Notes under the pieces: model-generated | Databases searched by the model: none | What the model was told of the DNA's origin: nothing | The model's input: only the letters and a program-made list of their open reading frames with translations | Translations under genes and position numbers: made by a program | NCBI GenBank assembly: GCA_900095835.1 | Contig: LT608321.1 | Span: 687,098-751,097 of the forward strand | Reading direction: 5' to 3' | Length of the DNA: 64,000 nucleotides | From: Ihuprevotella massiliensis | GTDB lineage: Bacteria > Bacteroidota > Bacteroidia > Bacteroidales > Bacteroidaceae | Part shown: one piece after another, positions 23,031 through 33,064 of the stretch | Numbering within the stretch: position 1 is the stretch's first letter | Layout of the letters: the number at the start of each line of letters is the position of its first letter

Positions 23031-24881
23031 TTATTCTTCGGAGAAATCTTTCATGATTTCACGATAAGCACTGTAAAGTTCTGAGCGGCTCACATAGCCC
23101 ACAAAGCGGTTTTCGGTGTTGACCACAGGGAGTGTGCCAGCATCATCGACTTGGAATTTGTCCATAATGGCAAGCATACCATCATCGGTGCGCAGGGTGG
23201 CTGAAGGTTGCGACATGAGACCGCGCACAGTGAAGGTGTTGTAGAGTTCGCTACGGAAGATGATATGACGGATGTTGTTGAGATTGATTTGCCCCAATAA
23301 AGCTCCATCAGGACTGCACACAGCGAAATGGAGACGCTTGCTGGAAGAAACGATTTGCAACATATCACCGAGTGAGGTTTCTGGATCCAGCACCGGACGG
23401 GTCTTGTCGATGACATCATCGAGATTCATCAAGGCAATGACCGCCTGGTCTTTGTGGTGCGAAAGGAGTTGTCCACGACGTGCCAAACGCATGGCATAGA
23501 TGCTGTGGGGTTCGATGCTGCGCACGAGGCTATAGCTCACTGAAGAGACTATCATCAGCGGCACGAGGAGTTGATAACCGCCAGTGAGTTCGGCAATGAG
23601 AAAGATGCCAGTGAGAGGGGCATGGAACACAGCACTCATCACTGCAGCCATGCCATAAAGGGTGGCGTTGGTGGTGGGAAGAACGATGCCAAAGGGCTGT
23701 ACGAGATTCCACACTCCAGCAAAGACGAAGCCTGTGACTCCCCCGAGGAAGATGGAGGGCGCAAACGTACCACCGCAACCGCCTCCCCCCGTGGTGGCTG
23801 TGGAAGCAAAGACTTTCACCAAAGCCACGAGCGCGAGGAAGACGAGCAAATACTGGTCGTGTCCATAGAAGAGCGAATTGTTCATCACAGAGGAGGCATC
23901 GCTCATGCCATGACTATTGAGCAAGGTAGAAATCGTGGAATAGCCTTCCCCATAGAGCGGTGGGAAGAGGAAGATGAGGGCTGCCAATACCGATGCTCCG
24001 AGGGCAAAACGCACCATCATGTTTTTGCACTTGGCAAAGACTTGCTCAAAAGCATTCATGGAGCGTGTGAAATAGAGAGCAACGAAGCCGCAAACCAGTC
24101 CTAACAAGATGGTGCTGGGCACGCGTTCCACGACAAAGGGATCGTTGAGATCGAAGTGGAACATGGTGGCATTGCCCGAAAGAAAATAGCTGATGCAAGC
24201 GGCTGTGGTGCAGGAGATGAGCAAGGGGACGAGCGACCACATGGTGAGGTCGATCATCAACACTTCGATGGTGAACACGAGTCCTGTGATGGGGGCTTTG
24301 TAAATGCCGGCGATGGCTCCCGCTGCTCCACACCCCACGAGAAGCATGATGGTGCGGTGGTCTTGGTGAAACCAGCAACCGATGCGGCTGCCAATAGCTG
24401 AACCCGTGAGCACAACGGGGGATTCGGCTCCGACCGATCCACCAAAACCGATGGTGATGCCGGAAGCGACAATGGACGACCACATGTTGTGCGAACGGAT
24501 GTGCCCTTGGTTGCGCGAGATGGCGTAAAGGATTTTGGTGATACCATGACCGATGTTGTCACGCACTATAAACTTGATGAAGAGTGCGGAAATGATGATG
24601 CCGACTACAGGATAGATGAGGTAGAGGGCATTGGAACTATCGACATTAAAGTTGTGGGTGAGCAAATGCTCTACAAAATGGACAAACCACTTGAGAAGAT
24701 TTGCCGCTATGCCAGAAGCTACCCCAACCAAAAAACTAAGGATGAGGATGAACTGTTTGTGGGTGATGCTACCGTTGGTGAGCTTCTTGAGCCAATGGGG
24801 CATGCGAAGATGCGCCGGCGTGGGAAGCACAGCGATGCTCTCTTTGGTGTTTTCAAAAAATTCTTTGGGAGAAAGAGGCAT
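23031..24881 (-). CDS. ClC-family chloride channel/transporter with C-terminal CBS pair
   Basis: About 430 residues of membrane helices carry the ClC filter and gate blocks (GGSVGAESP with the gating Glu; GGGCGGTFAPSIFLGG). Two CBS domains (about 480-610) follow and may bind nucleotides. It moves chloride across the inner membrane, as a channel or H+/Cl- exchanger. It lies 22 bp before menG. Frames on the other strand across this gene are shadows. Confidence 0.93.
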   Translation of the reverse strand: MPLSPKEFFENTKESIAVLPTPAHLRMPHWLKKLTNGSITHKQFILILSFLVGVASGIAANLLKWFVHFVEHLLTHNFNVDSSNALYLIYPVVGIIISALFIKFIVRDNIGHGITKILYAISRNQGHIRSHNMWSSIVASGITIGFGGSVGAESPVVLTGSAIGSRIGCWFHQDHRTIMLLVGCGAAGAIAGIYKAPITGLVFTIEVLMIDLTMWSLVPLLISCTTAACISYFLSGNATMFHFDLNDPFVVERVPSTILLGLVCGFVALYFTRSMNAFEQVFAKCKNMMVRFALGASVLAALIFLFPPLYGEGYSTISTLLNSHGMSDASSVMNNSLFYGHDQYLLVFLALVALVKVFASTATTGGGGCGGTFAPSIFLGGVTGFVFAGVWNLVQPFGIVLPTTNATLYGMAAVMSAVFHAPLTGIFLIAELTGGYQLLVPLMIVSSVSYSLVRSIEPHSIYAMRLARRGQLLSHHKDQAVIALMNLDDVIDKTRPVLDPETSLGDMLQIVSSSKRLHFAVCSPDGALLGQINLNNIRHIIFRSELYNTFTVRGLMSQPSATLRTDDGMLAIMDKFQVDDAGTLPVVNTENRFVGYVSRSELYSAYREIMKDFSEE

Positions 24882-24889
24882 TTTAGACG

Positions 24890-24930
24890 TTAGACTTTAG
24901 ACGTTAGAGATTAGAAGTTAGAGGGCTAGT
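24890..24930. repeat. Heptamer-type repeat (GACGTTA / TAGA family)
   Basis: The run TAGACGTTAGACTTTAGACG, TTAGAGATTAGAAGTTAGAG between the YrdC-family gene and clc is the reverse complement of the TCTAACGTCTAATCTC repeats before rarA (52521-52750). Confidence 0.7.
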
Positions 24931-24959
24931 GATTCTAGTTCTTTAGAGCTTCTAGAGTA

Positions 24960-25538
24960 TCAAGGACGAATCACGGTGACTTCTGAAGATGCCGTGAGTT
25001 TGATGATAGACGACGCCGCACCATTGTCGGGTTCATCACGACGGGAGGTGCAGACATAGTCGACTGCAGCAAGGATTTCTGGAGAGATGTCGGCAAAGCA
25101 ACGGGGGGCAGCTTCTCCACTGATGTTGGCAGAAGTGCTGACCACTGCACGCTTCATGCGCATGCAGAGTTCTTTGCTAAACTCTTCTTGCGTGATGCGC
25201 AAAGCTGCACTGCCGTCTTCTGCGAGAAGATTGGGAGCAAGATGGCGCACATTGTCGTAGATAATCGTGAGAGGGCGAGTGGCGCACTCCAGCAGTTGCC
25301 AAGCCACTTCAGGGACATCGGGCACATAGAAGTCTACTTTGGCTTCGCTATCTACTAAACTGATGAGAGCTTTGGCATCTTCTCGGTGCTTGATGGCATA
25401 GACTTTTGCCACAGCTTCGGGGTTTGTGGCATCACAACCCAAGCCCCAAATGGTGTCGGTGGGATAAAGAATGACGCCACCTTGGTGCATCACGTCGATG
25501 GCTTGCTTGATATCTTGTCGTTGTTCGTGAGTGAGCAT
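24960..25538 (-). CDS. tsaC: L-threonylcarbamoyladenylate synthase, Sua5/YciO/YrdC family
   Basis: Makes threonylcarbamoyl-AMP for t6A modification of ANN-decoding tRNAs. Motifs: GGVILYPTDTIWGLGCDATN (about 15-34), KHREDAKALISLV, VVSTSANISGEAAP. At 192 aa it has only the YrdC domain, lacking the Sua5 C-terminal domain. A YciO-type paralogue of other function cannot be excluded, so the symbol is tentative. Confidence 0.88.
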   Translation of the reverse strand: MLTHEQRQDIKQAIDVMHQGGVILYPTDTIWGLGCDATNPEAVAKVYAIKHREDAKALISLVDSEAKVDFYVPDVPEVAWQLLECATRPLTIIYDNVRHLAPNLLAEDGSAALRITQEEFSKELCMRMKRAVVSTSANISGEAAPRCFADISPEILAAVDYVCTSRRDEPDNGAASSIIKLTASSEVTVIRP

Positions 25539-25604
25539 AATGCAGAGTTTGAAAATGTTGGTGATTGCGTTGAAATCCTTATTAGGATTGCTTTTGACTC
25601 CTAC

Positions 25605-26759
25605 CTAGGAAGGGGTATGAGGGGGGCTGGATCGAGATTGTTGCCACAGTTTCCACCAACTGCGTACATTTCGATCGGCACGCGCTAGGATATAAGCCAA
25701 TGTGAGGAAGAGAACGATGCTCCAACCGAGGGTGGCAACATCATTTCGCGCTGCGGCTTGCGTGGCACGAGGTAAAATCTCTGCACGGATGATGGGATGA
25801 TAGACAAAAAGGGCAGACGAATAGAAGCCCCAATGCTCCCATCCAAGTCGCAGTGCAGGACGCTGTAACAACGTAGTCCACGGCACTACCGCCATGATGG
25901 CAAAGAGGGGAGAAAAGAGCCAGAAGGTGAAATGGAAGGCAGAGCAATAAAGCAACACCAACCCGAGAAGGCTCGTCAACAGAGCTAGACCGCGCTGCAA
26001 GATGGGCGAAAGTTGATTTTTCCATTTCGTCATTGTGGCTGCCCCACCCCATCGCGCTGCGCTGATACCCAAAGCAAAGGGAAGGAGGTGACCGAGGGCA
26101 GAAACGCGGAGATAACGCAACAATGAACTATCGCTAATCTCTAGGTGAATGTTGGATTCGTTGGCTAACCACATGGCAAGGATGCTCAAGCCTACGATGC
26201 TCCATAAAGGGAGAGCCGTTCTCCATCGATAGAAAATACAACGATAGATGAGATAGAACTGTAACATTAAGGAGAAGAACCACCAAGGACCATAGAGCAA
26301 CGTGTCGAACTCGAAAAAGTTGCCCAAGAAAGCGAGGGTGAGCCAGGGATTGCTCTTTCCGAAACTAAGGGTAAACGTATGCCAATCTATCAAAAAGAAA
26401 AGGGCAACCACGAAACCCGGCACCATGAGCCCCCACAATTTCTTCATGTGTTGCCACAGAAAAGGAAGTGTCGAGGGGGCTTGCGTTAGACTTTTCTCAT
26501 ACTTCATCACCAGACCATAACCACTGAGAAAGAGGAAGATGGGCACCCCGTAATGTCCGAAATGGGAAAAGACCGAAGCGATCATGCGCCACACCTCTTG
26601 ACTGTGGTGAAACTCAAAGAGCACACGCTGGATGTTGCGAGCGGAAAACGTGAACTCGTTTTCTGCTACGGCACCTGGCAAGAGATGCAACAGATTGTGC
26701 AACATGATGCTCAAGATGGCGATGCCCTTTAGCAAATGATTATCGGATTTGGTGAGCAT
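25605..26759 (-). CDS. Acyltransferase-3 family membrane protein
   Basis: About ten hydrophobic helices, with the opening NHLLKGIAILSIMLHNL (conserved N-terminal region with catalytic-type His) and GVPIFLFLSGYGLVM. This family O-acylates surface polysaccharides or lipids at the inner membrane. The start at 26759 is used; the upstream frame would add 15 odd residues. It follows the phosphoethanolamine transferase gene, so both may decorate the cell surface. Substrate unknown. Confidence 0.88.
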   Translation of the reverse strand: MLTKSDNHLLKGIAILSIMLHNLLHLLPGAVAENEFTFSARNIQRVLFEFHHSQEVWRMIASVFSHFGHYGVPIFLFLSGYGLVMKYEKSLTQAPSTLPFLWQHMKKLWGLMVPGFVVALFFLIDWHTFTLSFGKSNPWLTLAFLGNFFEFDTLLYGPWWFFSLMLQFYLIYRCIFYRWRTALPLWSIVGLSILAMWLANESNIHLEISDSSLLRYLRVSALGHLLPFALGISAARWGGAATMTKWKNQLSPILQRGLALLTSLLGLVLLYCSAFHFTFWLFSPLFAIMAVVPWTTLLQRPALRLGWEHWGFYSSALFVYHPIIRAEILPRATQAAARNDVATLGWSIVLFLTLAYILARADRNVRSWWKLWQQSRSSPPHTPS

Positions 26760-26815
26760 ATTGAAATAAGAAGATTCGTCGCAACAGAAAGAGATAGACC
26801 GCAAAAGCTGATGTC

Positions 26816-28813
26816 TTAGGGGCGAGAGCTACGCATCACTTCGTCATAATTGATTTTTCCTCGCAACAATCTGCGTTGGGGACGAAATTGGGGAGAGAGT
26901 GGATCGCGATGGGCTTTATAATGAGAGGTCTTGATACCTGCAAGCCCTAAGAGGAGATGGGGCAAATCATCGTGAGAGAAGGGATGATGTTGGGCAGTCT
27001 GAATGCGCTCGAAGAGTTCGGGGTGCAAACGACGAAACTTTCGACTTCCCCAAATCATGAAAGGAACTTCGTATTCATGTCGAATCACCTCGGCTGAGGG
27101 CTGTTCGTCGTGGATGCGACCATAAAGCGGAACGCTTCCATCATAAACTTCTTCTCCATGATCTGAAAAATAGACTACCACGGCATCTTCATTCGCAAAA
27201 TTCCGCAAGATTCGGTCTACCACTTGATCATTCCAACGCGTGGCATTGTCGTAATGTGCCACAATTTCTCGTTGAGATCGAGTCAAATCGCGGCGTTGAA
27301 TATCGTGGTAGGTGAAGGTGGTTTGATCGGAAGGATAGCGATGATCGTATTCCATGTGTTGTCCCCAAAGGTGAAACAGATAGAGATTGCGCTCGCCAGA
27401 GGTGAAACCTTTCAACAAACTAAGGATGGTGCCATCGTTCTTGCTGCGAAAGGCATTGCGATGATCAAAACAGAGGTTCTCCATCTGTGGATCATTCAAG
27501 AAGAAAGAACCGTTGAAATCGATGCTTCCTTGCGAAACGGTGTGGAAGAACTGATTGGAGAGAAAGGCAACCTTGAATCCTGCTCGCTTGAACAAGGTTG
27601 GAAAGAGGACGCCTTCCGTCCATCTGCCTCCTTCATCGGCACTTTGAGTGGAGAGAAAGGCTCGAAAAGCATTGCTTGTGATGTTCCATGGAGAAATGAC
27701 ATCATCAAAGACAACCAACTCCCCTCGCTTTGCACGTTCACAGAGTCGTGGTGTCGTGGGCAAGCCATATCCGTAGAGCGCAGCATGATGTTTGTTGTAG
27801 CTTTCACCGATGATGACCACGATATTTGGACAACTATTTTCTGCCACCTTCAAAACAGGCAGGTGTTGCATGCGTGCTTTCAGAGCCTCTGTTTCATCAG
27901 CAGCCATGCGCACGAGGTGGAGGGCTTGCACACTGCGATAATAGGGGGTAAAGAATTCCGACTCTGCAACGGTCTCTGCATGGTCGCTCTGGCTATTGGA
28001 GAAGAATTGCAGCATCTTGAACTGGTGGTTGCACCAAGCTCCCAATGCTCCAATAAACACTCCTAAAACAAGTGCTACAAACAGAGATTTTCCCCAAAGC
28101 AGGAAAGGATGCCTGCTTGTTTGGGGGCTAAGCTCGTCTTTCGCTAGGCTGTCGTCACCTTGAACTATGGATTCTTCATCTTGAACTAAGGACTCTTCAC
28201 CTTGTGTCAAGCGGACTTTTTCCGTGGAATTCTGTTGTTTCTTGCGACAAAGAGGTAACTTTCGCAAGATTCTTCTCCCTCTTCGACAATATCTCGTAGC
28301 ATCTTTGCGACATAAGCCTCGAAAGGAAAGCAGGTGCCAACATTCTAATAGAAAACTGGTAAAGGAGAGCGAGAGCGTTGCTATAAATACTTGCCAAAAG
28401 ATGTCGTTGGAGAGCAAGCCTTCCAAAAATTCTCCAGATTCTGCAGGAGTAGTTTCTAGCAAAAGATGGATAACCGTGGGCGAAATGCAAAGATGAAAGC
28501 GTTCAAACAAAAAGATTTCCACACTCCATAGCATATATGCGGTGATATATACCATGATTTTCACGAATTGGTGCAGAAATTTCCACTTTCCGTTCGCGGT
28601 AATTTGCCCAGACAGCTCCACGAAAGCTGCCGCGAGATAAATATCCATCCACGCCACAAGGGCATAATAGACATAGTCGTGACTCGGACGCTCAGTAATC
28701 CACGCATTGCTCAACGCCAATCCCAAAAGCGTAATCACCAAGGCTCGTTGCCGCAGCACGGGACGGACGAGCCACAGAACGCAAGAGGGAAAGAAAGAGA
28801 ATATCTGAGTCAT
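26816..28813 (-). CDS. Phosphoethanolamine transferase, EptA/CptA-type
   Basis: Four to five N-terminal membrane helices (with a long Ser/Glu-rich loop around 200-235), then a periplasmic sulfatase-fold domain. Metal/catalytic blocks are NIVVIIGESYNKHHAALYGY, SPWNITSNAFRAFLS with the likely Thr nucleophile, and YFSDHGEEVYDG. It transfers phosphoethanolamine from phosphatidylethanolamine to lipid A or another surface glycolipid, lowering negative charge. In some bacteria this raises resistance to cationic peptides; that role here is only inferred. Confidence 0.9.
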   Translation of the reverse strand: MTQIFSFFPSCVLWLVRPVLRQRALVITLLGLALSNAWITERPSHDYVYYALVAWMDIYLAAAFVELSGQITANGKWKFLHQFVKIMVYITAYMLWSVEIFLFERFHLCISPTVIHLLLETTPAESGEFLEGLLSNDIFWQVFIATLSLSFTSFLLECWHLLSFRGLCRKDATRYCRRGRRILRKLPLCRKKQQNSTEKVRLTQGEESLVQDEESIVQGDDSLAKDELSPQTSRHPFLLWGKSLFVALVLGVFIGALGAWCNHQFKMLQFFSNSQSDHAETVAESEFFTPYYRSVQALHLVRMAADETEALKARMQHLPVLKVAENSCPNIVVIIGESYNKHHAALYGYGLPTTPRLCERAKRGELVVFDDVISPWNITSNAFRAFLSTQSADEGGRWTEGVLFPTLFKRAGFKVAFLSNQFFHTVSQGSIDFNGSFFLNDPQMENLCFDHRNAFRSKNDGTILSLLKGFTSGERNLYLFHLWGQHMEYDHRYPSDQTTFTYHDIQRRDLTRSQREIVAHYDNATRWNDQVVDRILRNFANEDAVVVYFSDHGEEVYDGSVPLYGRIHDEQPSAEVIRHEYEVPFMIWGSRKFRRLHPELFERIQTAQHHPFSHDDLPHLLLGLAGIKTSHYKAHRDPLSPQFRPQRRLLRGKINYDEVMRSSRP

Positions 28814-28831
28814 GACTGAAAGTTTAGTGAA

Positions 28832-28858
28832 GAGTTTGGGAGAAGAATTCCCAAACTC
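28832..28858. terminator. Hairpin between mscS-like gene and eptA-like gene
   Basis: GAGTTTGGGA / TCCCAAACTC with a 7-nt loop. The T-run is weak, so it could be a terminator or a structured leader. Confidence 0.5.
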
Positions 28859-29023
28859 TCACTATTGACGTGTGTGCTTGACGATGATACTTTGTGGTTA
28901 ATGATAAAACATTACCGCAAATTTACCTTTTTTCGAGAGGTTATGCAAGTATTCTTGGGCTTTTATATAGTACACAAGAGGAAGAAAAGCACAATCGTAA
29001 GCACCTAGGGATAAGTCGCGCGC

Positions 29024-29941
29024 TTATTTTCGCTGACTTACGGTAACTTGTGGGAAGGGGAAGGAGATGCCCGCTTCATTGAAAGCATGGAACACGGTGA
29101 GATTGAAGCCATGCGTCACAGCAAGTACATCGGAAACATTCACCCAAGCGCGGACAAGAATGTCTACACTGCTGGCATTGAGTGCGGACACTCCGATATA
29201 AATGTCCTCTGTTTTCATCACACGGTCATCGGCTTCCAAGAGCTGACGAAGAATCACAAGGGCTTTATCCACGTCACTATCATAGTCGATGCCAAAAGTC
29301 CATTGCAAACGACGGGTATCTTGGGCTGTAGGGTTGATAATAACCCCACTACTTAACGCTCCATTGGGAATGAAGATGACCTTATTCTCAATAGTGGTGA
29401 TGACGGTGTGGAAAAGATTTACACTCTTCACGGTTCCTTCTACATTTTGTGCTTGAATGAAGTCACCAATGCCGAAGGGTTTTGTGACGACAATGATGAC
29501 ACCGCCTGCAAGGTTCTGCAACTGACCGCTCAAAGCCATACCTACTGCCAAACCCATGGAGGCAAGAACGGCGGCAAGGCTTACACTCTTCACGCCTAAG
29601 ATGCTGACAATGCCAATGCCGACCGCGATATAAAGCAGGGCTATGACGATGGAATTGATGAGCGAAACGGCAACCCCTGTCAGATTACGACGATTCATGA
29701 TGCCTTTCAACAATCGGACGAAAGCATTGATCACCCAACGAGCAACGAAGAAGAAGACGATGGCGAGGAGCACGCGGATGCCGAAATTGATAAGTCCTTC
29801 TTTCCATCCTTCAAGCATGGTCAAGAATTTATGCTCATTGAGTTGAATCGGCTTTGTCATCTCCGCTACCACCTCTTTCGTTGGGGTGTTTTGTGAGAGA
29901 GAAGTAAAAAGAAATTTGAAAAGAAGGGATTGGAGTTGCAT
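29024..29941 (-). CDS. Small-conductance mechanosensitive channel, MscS family
   Basis: Releases solutes when the membrane is stretched. Three membrane helices are followed by the beta domain. The pore-lining helix is LAAVLASMGLAVGMALSGQLQNLAGGVIIV (about 115-145; Gly/Ala ridge) and the junction reads KPFGIGDFI. Start set at Met 29941; the frame reaches 29983 through several Met codons, so the exact N-terminus is uncertain. Confidence 0.9.
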   Translation of the reverse strand: MQLQSLLFKFLFTSLSQNTPTKEVVAEMTKPIQLNEHKFLTMLEGWKEGLINFGIRVLLAIVFFFVARWVINAFVRLLKGIMNRRNLTGVAVSLINSIVIALLYIAVGIGIVSILGVKSVSLAAVLASMGLAVGMALSGQLQNLAGGVIIVVTKPFGIGDFIQAQNVEGTVKSVNLFHTVITTIENKVIFIPNGALSSGVIINPTAQDTRRLQWTFGIDYDSDVDKALVILRQLLEADDRVMKTEDIYIGVSALNASSVDILVRAWVNVSDVLAVTHGFNLTVFHAFNEAGISFPFPQVTVSQRK

Positions 29942-29981
29942 TAACATGAAAGGAGCTAGAAAACAATACGCAAAATCACCC

Positions 29982-30003
29982 ATCTATGCACAAGGCATAG
30001 ATA
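29982..30003. terminator. Small hairpin between the OmpA-domain gene and mscS
   Basis: ATCTATGC / GCATAGAT stem with a 6-nt loop, followed on the minus strand by GGGTGATTTTGC. Weak T-run. Confidence 0.4.
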
Positions 30004-30026
30004 GGCGATATGCTGGAATAGGATAA

Positions 30027-31106
30027 TTACTTTTGCAAAGAGATATCCACTCTTCGAACTACTTGCGCAGCTACGTCAGAGTGATTCACACCACAATCGG
30101 AAAGAATGATACGACTTTGGTCTACACCATGCTGCAAAAGATAGTTTTGCACCGCTTGTTGGCGTTGTTGAGCAAGTCGAAGATTAAACTTTCGGTTGCC
30201 ATCGGGCGAAGCATAACCACGCAAAACGATGTTTTCTTGAGGAAAGTCCATAAGGAACTGCAACGTTTCCGCAAGTTTTTGCTTTGCATCAGCGCCCAAA
30301 CGAGTACTACTCAAATCGAAGAAAACGGAACGTTCGAAGTCGAAAGGTACAACTGCAATGGTAGGGGCTTCCCCTATCCAATTTCCTTTCAGAGAGTCGC
30401 TCGTTGTCAAGAGACTAGGATTAGTCTGCATGGAAAGCACTGGTGCGATCCGTTGCATCGCAGGAGTATTCACCTGCACTACTGCATTGGGGCTGGTTTG
30501 CAGCTCCTTCAGCTGTGCTTGCAACACTTTGATTTGATGTGCCAAACTATCATCACGCGTTGCATTGACGGGCAGTGGAATAGGCACAACAGTGGTCTGT
30601 TTGGTCTTTGCTTCTGGGCGCTTTTTCTCCAGGAGTTGCAACATATAGGCTTGGTCATCGAGCAATTGTTGCAATTCTGGTGAAGTGCTTTGGGGAACAT
30701 TCGTGAACTGATTAGCCGCTTGCTGAGTCAACAATTTCCGTGTTTGCAACTGTTGACTAATCATTTGTTGAACCAGCTGTTCCAACTGAGCAACGCGAGC
30801 CGAGAGTCGAGAGAGAGAATTTGCCTGAACATCTCCATTCGTGGGAGGTGTCAGAGCTTCCACCAACAATTGTGTGTGCAACCAATCTGCCATTTGGCGA
30901 TTGTGTTGCGCCTTCAATTGTTGTTGCTGGTGCACCATGTTGATGAGGGCAGTGACTAATTGTTCTTCATCAACAGCCAACAAGCTGTCGGATGTAGATA
31001 GCGTCACTGTATTTACCGATGTCTCTGGAGAGACATTGGCAGCATGCCCCATCGATGGTAGCAACAACAGGAGGCTACAAAGGCAAAGATGAGAAAATCT
31101 TTTCAT
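30027..31106 (-). CDS. Periplasmic OmpA-domain protein with long Gln-rich coiled segment
   Basis: A cleavable signal peptide (MKRFSHLCLCSLLLLLPS..AHA) precedes a Gln/Leu-rich, coiled-coil-prone region (about 40-235). The OmpA-like peptidoglycan-binding domain lies at about 250-359: SVFFDLSSTRLGADAKQKL, VLRGYASPDGNRKFNLRLA. It starts 35 bp after the barrel gene at 31142-33019, and both carry a related helical motif (DEEQLVTALINMV here, NEEQLARIVQRVL there). The pair may work as a split OmpA. Confidence 0.88.
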   Translation of the reverse strand: MKRFSHLCLCSLLLLLPSMGHAANVSPETSVNTVTLSTSDSLLAVDEEQLVTALINMVHQQQQLKAQHNRQMADWLHTQLLVEALTPPTNGDVQANSLSRLSARVAQLEQLVQQMISQQLQTRKLLTQQAANQFTNVPQSTSPELQQLLDDQAYMLQLLEKKRPEAKTKQTTVVPIPLPVNATRDDSLAHQIKVLQAQLKELQTSPNAVVQVNTPAMQRIAPVLSMQTNPSLLTTSDSLKGNWIGEAPTIAVVPFDFERSVFFDLSSTRLGADAKQKLAETLQFLMDFPQENIVLRGYASPDGNRKFNLRLAQQRQQAVQNYLLQHGVDQSRIILSDCGVNHSDVAAQVVRRVDISLQK

Positions 31107-31141
31107 AAACAGAGGTTTATATGAAACAACACCTTGACGCC

Positions 31142-33019
31142 TTATTGCGCAACAGCACCGGAGGTGGAAGTGCTATCTGCTTTTGGTGTTTGATCTTGAG
31201 TTGCAGTTGCAGAAGTGGCATCTGCAGAAGACGTGGCACGAGTGGTGGTCTTCTTATTAGTCTTTTGTGCTGCCTTATTCTGGAGCAACTGTTGTTGCAA
31301 TTGTTGAATTTGCTGTTGCAAGAGAAGGATTTGCTGCTGGTTGCTGTTGTCTTGTCCACTCTTTGCTGCAGCATTCATTTGAGGCATGCTGAAGTATTGA
31401 GGCAATACTTGTTGAGGAACAGCGTTATTGCGCAATGCCATGATGAGCAAAATCTTGTCGAAATCAGACATTGAGCTGTAAGAACTAGCAGGTTGCACCT
31501 GAGTAGGTTGTGTAGCTTGCAGCACGCGTTGTACAATGCGCGCGAGTTGTTCCTCGTTGAGCAAAATCACATTGCCAGTGGTTTGCAAAGGCAAAGTAGA
31601 CTTCACTTTCGCAGGTACTAGAGGAGTAGCCTCAATCACAACACCAGCGGTGTCAGCTACAACAGCAGTGCGAGTTTTTACTTCGTCATGAACAACAGCA
31701 GTATCTACACGAACACGTTCAGCAGAATCTACTGCCACTTGTTGCATTTTCTCCTTCACCAACATACGATCGCGCTCAGCTTGTACCAACTTTTGGTAAG
31801 TAGCAGTGCCATTCTTCGCTTTGAGTCCTAAGTTGAAACGAAGCCCCATGCGATACATCCAGTTGACCTTGATGGAAGAAGGATTAGCAGCCTCCGTAAG
31901 TTTAGGATTTTCTTGCTCCATGAGCATAGCTTCAGCAGAACCGAAGGCGCTCACCATGCGGTGCAAGGGCACTTCTAATCCACCACCACCAAGTGCAAAC
32001 CAGCCACTCTTAGCGTTGGCAAAGCGTGCATCATGTTGAGAATACTTGTCATCAACATTCAAATAACCAGCACCCAAAGAGAGATAAGGCGTTACACCGC
32101 GAGGTACATTGAGACGAGTCAAAAGGTTAGCTCCATAGATGGAAAGACCTCCATCAAGTTTGGTGCTGAGACCATCGGGTTTATCTGTAGCACGATAGTA
32201 GAAACCGCGAACCCCTACGAGTGTAGAGAAGTCAACTCCAGCAGAGAGACCGAGCATCCAAGTATCTCCAAAGTTAGAATTGTCGCGGAAGTTGAGGTAG
32301 GCAGCAGAAGGCTCTACTACGAAGCGCAAACCACGGAAACCACCACTAAAAGTTTGGCGATAAGCTCGGCTCACTTCGTCCTTCGCAGCAGGTGCGCCAC
32401 CAAGGTAGAAATCGAGAGAAGCGAGTCCACTCCAGTTTTGAAGCGTGTTGTTAGTACCAGCCACTACATATTGGCTGCTAGGAGCTGCATTGAAGAACAC
32501 ATTGCGAGCTTCGAGCGTGAGAGCAACTCGAGGAACGATGTTGATTTTCAAACCAGCACCAACATTTCCATAGAGCTGTTCTTCGTGTACACGATGACCA
32601 GCGTTAACGACATCATCATAGTGGAATTTGAGCACACCAGCACCACCAATCACATAGGGAGTGAAGCGAGCATTGTTCCAGAGATTGAGCTTGAGATCGC
32701 CACCAAAACGTTCGTATGTGATTTTTGAATTTTCGAGTTTACCGGCAAACTCATTGGCTACATTCCAGCCGGTGCCTTGCAATTTACCTTTGAGGTCGAA
32801 ACTGCGCTCATAGTTACCACGGAGTTCCAAAATGGGTCCGAAGCCAAAGCCAACACGCGCGCCATAGAATGCGGAATTACCTACATTGAGTTGCTTATTC
32901 CAGAAGGTGTAACCCGCAGTGGGGCTAACGATGACACTGACATCACTCACTTGAGCTTGCATACACTGAGGAGCAAGCAAAGCGAGGACTGCGAGAGTAC
33001 TGAGTATAGTTTTTTTCAT
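31142..33019 (-). CDS. Outer-membrane beta-barrel protein with duplicated barrel-type domain
   Basis: After a signal peptide (MKKTILSTLAVLALLAPQCMQAQ) come two related barrel-like modules (about 25-215 and 225-400) that share FTPYVIGGAGVLKFHYDD / VTPYLSLGAGYLNVDDKY. A helical segment and a Gln-, Thr- and Ala-rich tail (QQQILLLQQQIQQLQQQLL..) end it. There is no OmpA C-terminal domain; that sits in the next gene. Probably a major surface or structural protein. Confidence 0.85.
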   Translation of the reverse strand: MKKTILSTLAVLALLAPQCMQAQVSDVSVIVSPTAGYTFWNKQLNVGNSAFYGARVGFGFGPILELRGNYERSFDLKGKLQGTGWNVANEFAGKLENSKITYERFGGDLKLNLWNNARFTPYVIGGAGVLKFHYDDVVNAGHRVHEEQLYGNVGAGLKINIVPRVALTLEARNVFFNAAPSSQYVVAGTNNTLQNWSGLASLDFYLGGAPAAKDEVSRAYRQTFSGGFRGLRFVVEPSAAYLNFRDNSNFGDTWMLGLSAGVDFSTLVGVRGFYYRATDKPDGLSTKLDGGLSIYGANLLTRLNVPRGVTPYLSLGAGYLNVDDKYSQHDARFANAKSGWFALGGGGLEVPLHRMVSAFGSAEAMLMEQENPKLTEAANPSSIKVNWMYRMGLRFNLGLKAKNGTATYQKLVQAERDRMLVKEKMQQVAVDSAERVRVDTAVVHDEVKTRTAVVADTAGVVIEATPLVPAKVKSTLPLQTTGNVILLNEEQLARIVQRVLQATQPTQVQPASSYSSMSDFDKILLIMALRNNAVPQQVLPQYFSMPQMNAAAKSGQDNSNQQQILLLQQQIQQLQQQLLQNKAAQKTNKKTTTRATSSADATSATATQDQTPKADSTSTSGAVAQ

Positions 33020-33064
33020 GTCTAAAAAAATTAGTTTTGAATGATAAGCTGAAAAGCTAAATAA

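Noticed and set aside
27224-28066. 280-codon frame opposite the phosphoethanolamine transferase
   Set aside because: Antisense shadow of a gene with intact catalytic motifs.
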